Origin: Gordionus sp. m RMFG-2023 | Taxonomy: Eukaryota; Nematomorpha; Gordioida; Chordodea; Parachordodidae | Length of the DNA stretch: 64,000 nt | Assembly: GCF_954871325.1 (NCBI RefSeq) | Contig: NC_088778.1 | Location: 30,241,120 to 30,305,119 of the forward strand | Reading direction: 5' to 3' | Part shown: in pieces, positions 1-11,900 of the stretch | Layout of the letters: every line of letters starts with the position of its first letter | How positions within the stretch are numbered: the stretch's first letter is position 1 | The notes under the pieces: model-generated | Databases searched by the model: none | Seen by the model: the letters and a program-made list of their open reading frames with translations, nothing else | What the model was told of the DNA's origin: nothing | Made by a program: the position numbers and the translations under genes

Positions 1-2525
1 TAAATGATTTAAAATGATTTAGAACACTATTTTTTTTATTATAACATTAAAATAGCTCATGTTATTTTTTTTTCTTCAAAATTAATAAATTTATGTTATT
101 TTCGAAACTGTGTTGTTTATGCAACTTGCAATCATAGTGCGTTTTTCATAACTTAAAAATCGGATTTTAGAGGAAATATGTTCTATCATGTTTGGAATAC
201 CTATCTTATGAATTGTAGGCAATTTTGTTGTTATAACCTTTGTGTCATTATTATACAAAAAATATATGGAAAATCTAATATAAATTAAATTAAGTTTAAA
301 AAGTTTCATAAAAATAGTCTGAAATTCATAGGGGGTTATCTAAACATGATGAAACACATTACCGGTATAATCAGATTTTTAAATTTTTAAATTTAAAACA
401 AGCGCTCAAAAAGTGATCTAAAGTTGAAAAAAAACACATTGATCGAACATATATATTTATTTTCTAGGTGTAGGACAGGGCCTTAAAAAAATAAATAAGA
501 TGAGTAAATAAAAAGAAATATCATTGCAAATTATATAATTTTTTTTTATAAAATACCTTTATGAAATATAATAGATGAAAATTTTTCTGGTTTTTTTAAA
601 AATAAGATTTTACTCCTTCCTTTGATTTCACTGTTAATATAAATCTGATGATCGATCATAGAGCTAATTATTATGTGTTTATTTATAACCTTGGCTGAGA
701 AAAGTATATTTCTTATCATGGTAATGTTTCAGGAGACCTAAATAGAATTTTTAAATGAAGGACTTATAAAATTACTTCTGGTAGAGATGTAAAAATATTT
801 GAGGTATTACACATTATATTAGATTTAACCTTTTACAATAAAGGCTTTTATTTAAATCACATGTCTATGCCTATAATATAAAACAGCTTCCGGGGTAGAA
901 AAGTTATTGAAAAGCGAACTGAATTATTAACTGATTGGTTTGGTATTAAGATAATGTTAATTTATTTTTAATTCAAAAAATGCTATGAATATTTTAAAAT
1001 CAAATATATACCAAAATGAAAATAAACTTTAACGAACTGTTTTATGGCCTTAATTTGCATATATTCAAGTTAATTCAGAACTAGCAATGTAGTTGAATTT
1101 TATGTCCACAAGCTAAATCAGTGACTGCTATTTGTAAAAAGATAAAAATTGTGAACTGCTATGGTCTACAATAAGGCTACGACATAGCAAACCTATCAAA
1201 ATTAAATGCAACACATCAAATTCATCAATGTATAATATCAACCATGACAATTCGAAGTGAATTCATCAATTATAAATATAGCTCTCGCACGTGCCTTTCT
1301 CACTCCCGCCCACTCTTAAACCTTTCGATTTAAACAAATATAACTGAAAAATATCCTTAATTCCATGGGTATTGGCTTATCACTCTATCCTGTTTAGAAT
1401 TGTCTCCCCTTTGCGGATAATTCCTTAACTCGATTAGAAAACAGAGAAGAACAAATACAGGCGTCTTAATTTTACCATATGTGTCTCTATGGTTTCAATG
1501 CTAAAAGGCTCATTTGGACCCCAAGAAGCCTTGAACAAAATTAATTGGAGCAATATCTGGACAATAAGGCCTCTTCCATAGATACTAACCCTTTATTGAG
1601 ATCAGATAAATTATAATAGTTCTTTCATGAATGATCGTTTATTTACTTATTAATTTGAATATTTTTTTTAAAATTAATATACATTTTATCATTAATATTT
1701 TACACGAGTTTTATGAGAGGAAATTTTATGATTGATGTATATTGATGAATAATTTTTGGCCGTAAAGATGATTTGTGACTGATAAAAAATTTTTTTTATA
1801 TAATTAACACATAAATTATCCCTAAACATGTTATATGCACATGTAAATGTTATAATTGTTCAATACAATCAAGTGTATAACACGATTTTATCATTTCTTC
1901 CAAATATGCAATTTCATTAGTAAAATTTTTGCAAAGTTTTTTTCTATTTGATAGTTATATATATATATAATTCTAATTTTTTTTTCCATTTTTTTGTTGC
2001 TGCTTGCTTATTATAGATTTCTTAAATTATATGATAAAAGTATTACTCATTTTTCCCTAGAGGATTTTAATAAAAAAAAACTCAATTTTTTTTAAAAAAA
2101 TATTTTTACTTTAAAATAGAGCTGGTTTTATTTATATTAATATATTATTTAGCATTAATTATTATTTTTATTTTTTCTAATATTTTCTTACGACATAAAT
2201 ATTTTTCCGATAAATTTTTTCTTCCTCATTTTTAATAATGAAAGCGATTGATTTTTATATAATAATTATTTTTATTATCAATTTAAATTTTTTTTTATAA
2301 TTATATAAAACAACAAATAAAATATACAATAAAATATATAAATAATATACATTTTATAAGAACTTTGATCATATTATTTGTCCTTATATAAATAAAATGA
2401 AAAGGAGCGGTTTAATATCATTTTTCTTCTTTTAAAATATAAAATATTATATCTTTTTTTGAATAATTAATTTTTTTGGGAATCAATGAATATTTTTCTA
2501 AAGTGTTCTTTTCATATTTTGTAAC
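1..2525. other. Downstream flank of NIM1K, no gene seen
   Basis: Very AT-rich DNA with homopolymer runs. The only structured feature is a family D foldback at about 137-440. The patch at 1280-1320 with CCCGCC is slightly GC-rich but carries no open frame. Confidence 0.6.
137..440. repeat. Family D MITE, copy D1
   Basis: Imperfect foldback. Left arm holds TTAAAAATCGGATTTTAGAGG and ATCATGTTTGGAATACC; the right arm holds the inverse (TCTAAACATGATGAAACA, CCGGTATAATCAGATTTTTA). The same arms recur at 18.25, 22.8, 50.6 and 63.1 kb. Confidence 0.6.
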
Positions 2526-2531
2526 TTTATT
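2526..2531 (-). promoter_or_regulatory. Candidate polyadenylation signal of NIM1K
   Basis: AATAAA on the minus strand (TTTATT on plus), about 65 bases after the NIM1K stop. It is the first such hexamer downstream. In DNA this AT-rich a hexamer arises easily by chance, so support is positional only. Confidence 0.35.
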
Positions 2532-2596
2532 AGGAGATTCTTAATTTTTAAGAGGGTGGCCTAATTTAGGGGGAATTTTGTAAACTTTTCCCCGCA

Positions 2597-2966
2597 TCAT
2601 AAGATGACGCATATTTTTGAGGTCTCTTTTAATTGATTTTCTTGACGTGATTCAGGATGAACCTTGTTCCTAGTATTTTCTATTCTTTTGGCTTCGCTGG
2701 GATTAAGAAATCTTTTAAGGAAGTTTGTTTTCGCGGTATCTTCGAGATTTTCATCGTTTTTGATGATGCTCTTTTTGGTTTGGTCCGGAGAATTATCGAA
2801 TTTAGACGGAGGAAGGACGGAATCGTTGAGAGGGCTGGGAGATTTGGAGCCGATTAAGAAACAGAGCGGATTCTTTTTCAGTGGAGATTGTGCTTTGGAA
2901 GAATCAACGTCGGGCATTGTAGCTGAGGATCTTATCTGCTTGAGAGGCTTTTGTGATTTGTGAACC
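2597..2966 (-). CDS. NIM1K: NIM1K exon 6: C-terminal tail with CAAX-type end
   Basis: Last 122 residues. The acceptor is ATGTATTGACAG|G, a good match to consensus. The frame reads [12 protein letters not shown] and then a Ser/Lys/Asn-rich tail, ending [12 protein letters not shown]. CVIL fits the Cys-aliphatic-aliphatic-X prenylation signal. Leu at X is the pattern preferred by geranylgeranyltransferase I (family knowledge). Human NIM1 as I remember it ends TSKFCSIL, so the terminal eight residues are largely conserved although the rest of the tail is not. Confidence 0.9.
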
Positions 2967-5900
2967 CTGTCAATACATAAAAATTTAATTTTTCAACAAA
3001 GTGATACACATGTTAGGTTAATAACTTATTGATAGAGTATATAAAATTAAAACAATTTATTAAAATATTGCAAAATTAGATATAGGCAAAACTATCTGAG
3101 TCAATTTTTATATTGCTACCAGTGTTATTAAAATTAGAGTCGTAAAAATCGATCCAGACTCGAGCACGACTGGGTTAAAATGGACCCAGATCGGAGCACG
3201 AGCTGAACAAAATCCGATTAATAAACCCCAATTGGCAGACCCGATGAGAGCTGCTTCATCGAGAAGACCCATAATTCTGATCTGCTTTTAAATATCCATA
3301 AAAGTTTCATAGTATTGTTAAATAGTCGAGTTCATTACGATTTCCAAACTCAGGTAGAAATGGTAAAAATGAACGGCTTAGCATTTAGAGTAAACGCGTT
3401 TTGTTCAAGCGTTACGTTGTTTAATGCAGCGTTATTACAAAATAAAACCAATAAATAGGTTTGAAAAATTTATGAATATGGAGCGTTATGATGATAACGC
3501 TATGATAAAATTTGAAAAACATATGTTGCGATGCGTTGATAAAAAAAATTTGGAAATTATAAAAATAATATCGAATTCGATATAAAGATATGATTTTTCT
3601 TATATAATATATAAGATTCAATATCTCTATTTTAGCTTTATCTTATATTAGTTTTTAAAACTGAATCAGCTGTAATAACCTACGCGTTAAATCACGCAAC
3701 GCTCGAAGATAATGCGTTTACTATAAATGTAGCGCAAGTATTATAAGCCGAACCGAGCCTTGTGAGTTCGAATCATGAGCGAGACTTGCCATTCGATCTT
3801 ATATAAACGCAATCGACTCAACCCAATTTAACACAAACTTACCATATAGATTTGATCGCAGTCAGTTTAAATCTACCTAGCTGATTTAAATCAGTCCTAG
3901 CACGATGACCGGGTATTTAGAAAAAATTACTAACATTTAAAAGTATAAATTAAAATCCGCTTATATCTGAAGTTATTTATAACTTGAAACTTATATCGAA
4001 GCTAACAATTAACATCCTTTATTCTCCCCACCCCCTCTTCCTCCCATTGAATATTGCTATTAATCCGTAGGTAGCGGTGCCAACCCAAGGCACGGGCTTT
4101 AAGAGCATTTGCTCGAGACGCCAATAACAATTTCTGTATTTCAGGGTACCGAAAATAATTTTTTTCAAATTCAACGCTTTCTTTTTAATTTCTTATATTT
4201 TATTGTTGATTTTGAATAAAAAAAAACTATTAAAGAATTAAGTTTTATTTGCTCTTCCATGCATTCAACACTTTATTTTTTTTAAAAAAATATTGAAGAA
4301 AAAATATTTATTTTTAATCAGAAAATAAAAAACTTTTTTCAAAAACTATTTTTGGAACTTTGAAAAAGGCCGGCGCTGGCACTATTTTTAGAAGAAAAAA
4401 AATATATAGTTAAACAAAATTAAATTATTTATTTTTTATAATATTACTATATTTTTATACCTATCAAATTCATAAAATTGTAAAAACTACAAATTTTTTC
4501 CAATTTTAAAATAAGTCCAGAATTTTGGGTCTCCTTAATAAGTTTCCCATTAGGGTTTGCTTATCAGGTCTACTGATAGGGTTTGTCTTTGTGTCTGAGT
4601 CAGTTTTTTTCGACTGGCTTTTGGGGTCTGGATTAATTTTATTCGAGGCGTCCTCGGGTCTGGGTGAATTTTATGACAGGTACTCGAGGTCCCAGTATTT
4701 TTTCCCATCAATGAACGAACTATGAGTCGCGTTTAAGCATTTTAACAAAGCTAGAATAGTTAACCGATAACATATAGGATATGTATTCTATAATATACAT
4801 ATTTTCTCCAAAATCTTATTTCTCGAAATTATACAAATAATACTTACTATACATGCACTGCCTATTTGTTAAAAGCTCCTAGTCCCTTTATGGTAATATA
4901 AATGTAACGCAAATATTGCTTTGCTATATTACTTGTGCAAGAGAATTCTGTAAGTTCCTATGATACTATTTCTAGTATTACGAATAAGGGCTTCTTTTAA
5001 GTGAGATTCCGTTATGCCTAGAGCTAAAAGTTCTCTTTTGACCTCATCGAATTCACTATCAACTTTCGCGTTAGTTTCCGTTTTATCACCTCTCAACACC
5101 GATTTATCTAGTTCATCTACATTCTTAATAAATGTAATTGTGATTAATGTGATGTTAAGAAACTACTCTCTTTTAGCAACATATATTAAATAACCCCTTT
5201 ATTGTTAACACAACCAAATAAGTTCCTTTATTTTTGTAATGAATTTATATGAAAGCCGATATATACCTTTGCGTCGTCGTTGATGTCCTCCTCTATGGGG
5301 GGAATGATTCGAATGGGAGATAGAGCTTTGGGAAATATTTGTCCTCTCAACCATGGGCTAGAACGCATCTTATCTATCGAGTACCTACTGTTGGGTGGAT
5401 TAGTGCGCAACAAACCCCTTATAATGTATTTGCATTCGAAAGTTAGGGTGATGTCAGAGTTCTTGAAGTAACTCGTGTGATACCCGCAGTACAAAGGGTT
5501 TTCGACAACATTATTAGCTAGAGCCGAGGTTTTTTTGCCGTTAATAACGTAGCCATTTGTCAGCTTTTTGACCCCGTGTTTACCGCACTCATTATCACTT
5601 TGAGCAGATTGGGCTTTAGTCAAATGCTGGAAAAAGGCTGATATCTTTTTCGATTTCTTACTTGAATCTGGCGATAAGGGCGGTTTATTACCGTCATCAG
5701 CCTTTGTAAGTTGACTTTGAGCCTTGTGTACATAGAGAAAAATAAAGAGAATGTTTTTTATTTGTAAGTTAAGTGTCATTTTAAATAAAATATTACCCAT
5801 CCCTTAAATATGAATAAATTAATATAAAACAAAACATTCAATCTTATTTTATTTTTTTTTTAAATATATTACAAATTACCGCTGTATTTAAATTTAACGT

Positions 5901-8900
5901 CTCGTCACTTTTGTAGATATTTGAGCTAGCTCTTTCTTCGTCGTCTTCGCCTTCATCCTTGCTCCTAGGGGGACTCGGAGGTAATTCGTAAATTCCTGAC
6001 GTTATGACTCTTTTGAGTCTGCTCATAGTGTCAGCAGTGAATGGCATCTTGCCCGTTACCATATAATATAGAAGTATCCCCAGTGCCCACAGATCTACGT
6101 ACGTTCCTATGTATCCTTCATCTTTGAACAATTCTGGAGCAGCGTACAAGGGGCTACCACAATAGGTGGTTAACAGTTGTTTCTTTTGGCAAGTGGTTGA
6201 AAACCCGAAATCGCCCAATTTAACGTTTTCCGGAGAGAAAAAGAAGATGTTTTCCGCTTTTATATCCCTATGTACAATACATTTCTCGTGCTTTTTTTTT
6301 CAAACATAATATGATATATGGTAAAAACTATAAATATTAAGATATTTTATTATTATTGTCGTTATACTGATGTTAGGAGAGAATTTCGGCTGACAAAATG
6401 CTCGCAGTTAAAATTTAAGGTAAAAATTAGATATATTTTTTAAAAAATTTAAATAAATTTTATATGATATAAAAGAACTTTACCAAACCCGCAACATGCC
6501 TAAACCTTAGATAAAATCTGGTAATTTAATTAAATGTGTTATTTATATTTATTATAATAAAATGTCCATTTTATTATCCAGTCATCCAAACGCTCAATTT
6601 TATTTTTAATGACTAATCAAATTTATTTTCAAAAAAAAAATATGCACACAATTCAATTGAAATTATTAAATTTTAGCATTAAATTAGAATTAGATATCAT
6701 AAAACAAAAGGCAAGAATGGGGGGGGGGCATTGTAAAGGGCGGAAGATAAGGATGGAATGTAAAATAAATTATTCGAGAGGTGATTTCGCACTAAGATAA
6801 ATATTAGAAATGTTCCTTAGGTTGCCTTAGCTGATCCATTTAATTTAATTCTTTAAAGATTGTCTTAAAGAGACGTAGAATAAGAAATGGAGTAGAAAGA
6901 GTCTAACAATATCAGGACGTTTTGCCTAGAAGTTTTGTAAATTGTGACAACAGTAGTAGATGGTGGATCATGCAGTCAAAATTTCAGATAAAGATCTGAT
7001 CAAATTATTACATCAGAACAAGTTTGAATGCATGGTAAGTGTAAAAATATGAATATTATATTTGAGTTGAATCGAAAATCGGGCTCAAACTGCTAGGCAA
7101 AACATAGCTCCCTTCAATTTGTTATAAACACTGTTTATAGAGTTTTCACAAAAATAAGATAAATATTATCATCATAATCTTAGAGGGGGTATAATAGATG
7201 TTCTTGTTAGTCTATAATATTTGCTATCTTTATTATATTTGTCAGGTCTTATTTGCAATAATTTATTTATTTATTGTTGAAATTTGTTAGATTGGAAAAA
7301 GTGATGGTATAATACCATAGAAAGACGTTTATTCGGTTTTTTTGTATTTATTTTACCTTTATTATATGCTTCTTATATAATATGTGCTAACTATCATAAT
7401 TGATATCTATAGGAGTACGCGGAAATTACAATGCGGGGGAGGGGATAATTAATTTTTCTTTTTTAGAATTAAGAAGTTATTTAGGAATATCAAGTTTCAA
7501 AAAATTTATTAGTACTTTAATGACTATAAAATATTCACGAATTCTATTACACAAATTTAAATATAAATGAATGATAATTAAATGTAAATAAAAGAACTTT
7601 GTCAAAAAAAAATGTAAATTTTTTTAAAAGTATTTAAAAAAATTCGATATATAAATTTAAATTATATATTTTTTTTAAAAAAAATAAATGTTGGAAGCAA
7701 AAGATATTCTTAAGTAATATTGCATATATATATAAATTTAAAAAAGTATTCATGAAAGATACAATGGTGTATTAAAAAAAAATGGGAAAAAATATAAGAA
7801 ACACATTATACATTTTATTTATAATGTAAAATTCAAATCTGAGCTAATTTTCAATAATTTTATCGGTATACTTGGCAAATTCCTTATCTATATTAAGAAG
7901 GGCCAACACTCATTCAATCTACTTTCAGATAGAACTAATCAGTATTGTTGTAAACGGTTCGATTGAACCAATTTTTAACAATGGCTAGCTCAATATTTTA
8001 ATCAGAAAAATATTACACAAACCTGAATTGCTCATAGATGACACGATAGTTAGGCCATCTTAAGGAAAATGTAATGTGTGCAAAATCGTTCTAAGGATCT
8101 AAATCATTTTTAGTAACATTATCAACCATATTTAACCATACCATAGTTTGCATTGTAGTGCTTCTTAGGATACCTTAACATTCTAACAATAAAAATCTGC
8201 CAAATATATTTTTTTTTATCTCTGTCAAGATTTGTAATATAATATTTTCAGGCTTAGAAGTGCTGCCTGATTAATCAAGAACCATTTATTCATTTGAGTT
8301 ATGAAAGATCCAGAGGGAGATAAAGGGATATATTTTATAGAATACCCTATATTACTATTGGAAAGATGGGCAAGACTTGCTGAGAATCGAGGAGGACAAA
8401 TATTAAATTCATAGAGCTCTGCCTTTGACTTAACATTGACATATAATCTAGTGAAATTTGTCATCTACATTTTCCTTAAGGTCAAATCATTATACTTTCA
8501 GCTATTTTCATAGTCTCAACTCTCATTCAAATCGATGTCATTTTTTTCGAATTTCACTTTAGTTTTGCAGTAAAAATGTTTCAACACATTTGGTCGCAAA
8601 TTTTTTTAAAAAAGTGAAAAATTGATATTATATTAATTAAGAACTAATTGGTAGCGTATTTATTTCTGTTGCGAATGTGATAAATAAATATAGAATATAG
8701 GACAAGAAGTAGTAATCCGTAATATTTGAAAAAATTAGTTTAGCCGGCATCTTCCCTGACCTCTTCCCGCTTCGTACTCGCTTGATTACTATAATTACTT
8801 TTGAAACGCGTGCACAACTTTAAACACACTTGTAATGAAAGATTAACAGAAATGTGTTTCATACTTTCAAAATATATCATTAGCATCGTAATATTTTAAG

Positions 8901-11900
8901 CCATTTTTACAGGTATCAATTATTTGGTTAATATCTTTAATAACTCAGGGTTTACAGAGTCAATTGATCATATTCTAGGATTCCATATTATATAATATAT
9001 GTGAAGAGAAGAAATTGCATATTAAATTCAGTGTTAAAGCAATTGAAATAAAAATCTTTAGTAAAAACCATAATAGTTGCGCAGAGACAAATTCTTATCG
9101 TATATTATATAAAATAATTATTTGATACATATAAGAATAAATCAAATTATATAAATGTTAATTTTTTTTTTATATAGGAAATATAAAGTATAATTATAAT
9201 AAATTGTTTCATTTCGATATTAAAAGCCATTTTACCAAAAAAAGAGATTGTTAAAATATATAACACTTAAATTATTTATGGTAATTCTTTTTTTTTTTGA
9301 ACATATTCAAGTTTATAATAAAAAAAATAAATAATAGTAAGAATCACCTAAAAGTTTTGGTTTAAAAAGATAGGTATAATATTAAGTTAAACTGACAGTT
9401 AATTTCAAAAATTTCTGAGAAATAGAGTTACAAAATTAATAATATCCTAAAATTTCTTATATATATATATATATCCTTTATCTTGAAAGAATAATTTAAG
9501 TAACAATTAATTTTATTATCCAGCAACAATTTAATTTCATTTTAATGCATGCCATATAGTAGTGAGTGTTGTTAAACGGCTCGATTTGAGCCTATTTTTA
9601 AAAAGGTCTAACTCAATATTCTAGCCATAAAAGTATAGCCTAAGCCTCGAGATTTCGCTAATAGATGTCCAAACCCTAATGCTATCTATGAGAAGAATCT
9701 TAAGGCTTGCTTAATTTATATCTGGATAAAATATTAAGTTAGTCGCTAACACTACTATATAGTATACCACCGATTATCTAATATACTTATAAATCAATAG
9801 AAAGTGTTCTAATAAAAAGCCAACATATATACTTCATTAATATTTTTTATTTTTTTTTTATTTTTAAAAAAAATACTAATTAATTATTTTTGTTAAAATT
9901 TAGTTTAGAAATGTGTTAATATATAATTATTTGACAACTAGAACTAAGTTTAATAAAATAATTTATTATATCATGATAAATTATGATTTATATAATGTTC
10001 AAAACTTTCGAAAAGTTTGAAATCTAACCTTTATAGTAAACAAAATAAAAATCAGGTTAAAAAATGTATATTCTTTTTTATTTTTTTACTAAATGTTCTA
10101 CGGCGGCTAATATCTGCGAAAATAGCTTTTTCGCTGTAGATTCGCCCAGTCTACCTTCCCTATTAATTTTAGTGTACAATTCACCCCCGGAAGCATATTC
10201 CATTATTATGTTGATTTTTGTTAAACTGTCTATGACTTCGTAAATACGTATGATGTTTGGGTGATGTAGCAGTTCCATTATGAATACTTCCCTCGATAAA
10301 AGTTTTCGCGTCTTTTGGTCTAACTTTGTTTTGTCCAAGATTTTTATGGCCACTTTTTCTTTTATAATTTATAATAGGTATAATATAATTTGATATTGTG
10401 GGGAGTTAATCGCAAAATAATATTTTTGGTAGTAGCACAAAATTACTCCGTTCGGATTTAAAAAATACTGCTAGGATAAAAATATCTACGGACAAGAATG
10501 CTCAATTTTAATAAAAATTTTACAGGCTTAGAAAAAAAAGGAGAAAATTTTAATTAAATTAATAATTTCTTGCGTGTTCATTTTAGGATAATAAAAAAAA
10601 AAATTAAGTTTATAATATTTGATTACGATTTCTAAGGTATTTAAAATTTGTAAAACATTTAATATTAACAAAATTAGACAAAGAAAATGTTTTGACTTAT
10701 ATATAGTGATTTTTGTACAAGCCAAAAATATCTCAATTTTAAATTTAAAAAAATTTTAAATTGCTTTGAAAAAGATTAATGAAAAGAAAATATCGCTTTA
10801 ATATTTTGGTAAATTATTAATGGGGTATACATTACAATGCACAGTTTTTAAACCGCTTTTATTAGATACCTACTGGGAGAAGTGAGTTAGAAAAAAAATA
10901 AATTGTTCCCAATTAGTGTTGTTAAACGGGAATTTTATCCGATTTTTTAAAACGGCTAACTCAATATTTTATCTAGAAGAAAATTGTCCGAATTTCGAGA
11001 TTTCGATAATAGATGTCCAAATTTTTGACATCTCTGACCAAAATCTTCAGGCTTGTGTAATATTTATCTGAACACAAATCGGCTTAAATGGAGCCGCTAA
11101 ACAACACTATTCCTCCTAACTGACACTTAATGACTAAACTACAAAACAAATAATTTCTAGATGATTTTTATAAAATTTTAGAATATAATAACCATTTTAA
11201 AAGAAAAATTGATCATTTTAATTTTTTTAAAAAAACTGCATATTTTAGTTAAAAACTGTTTATTATAATTTAAAACTTGCTTGTTTTAATTTATTAATAA
11301 ATTTATAAATATGTACAAAAAAAAACAACATTTTTTTTTCTTCTTCCAATGACAACTGTGGGTTAAAGGGTTTAGAGATATGGATAATATCAGGTGATTA
11401 TAAGTTCGGTAGTTTGATTTCCGGCCGGAACCATTTTTGATGAAACTTACCTACTCGAGCACCAGGTATCTAAAAGTTAAGGAGATGGTAGAAAGGTTAG
11501 AAAGATATAGGTTAGGTGGTCTAAAAAATTATTCATCAAAATTTATTAGTACTAAGGTTGAGTCTTGATTCTCCCTCCAAAAAAAATTATCTTCCATTTT
11601 TTATTTTGAAAAAAATAAGATTTCTAGCGGGAGATTAAGGCTACAAGGGGTTAGTCAATTTGAACGGAAATATTTTTTCGGGTTCGGTCGAATTTGGATA
11701 TTAAAATTTATTTCGGCCCGAAAGGGAACTGGACCTCGACATAATAAATTATTTTGTTTTCTTTGTTGGTATAATGAATATTATTGTCAAGAATAATCAC
11801 AAAAAAAGGTTGATTTTCCTTGGGGCGTTTATAATTTTTGTAATTTCGTAAGAAATATCGTGCCATTTCAACAGTGCAATAAAAAAAAATATTCTCGGAC

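Larger units (their letters stand above)
6291..10089. other. NIM1K intron 2
   Basis: 3799-bp intron of AT-rich sequence with two family A MITE fragments and an inverted hAT transposase fragment. A GC-richer patch at 8738-8800 has no supported splice sites, and the E2/E3 junction is already seamless without it. Confidence 0.9.

Noticed and set aside
2657-2963. Plus-strand frames of 66 and 99 codons
   Set aside because: Antisense of NIM1K exon 6.
4072-4384. Possible hAT-like element bounded by TAGCGGTGCC and GGCACTA
   Set aside because: The ends match only weakly as inverted repeats, and no target duplication or transposase was found; it is mentioned only within the intron entry.
8738-8800. 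Possible extra NIM1K exon in intron 2
   Set aside because: Slightly GC-rich, but exons 2 and 3 already join in phase at AVEHL|HEKC with no missing family residues.
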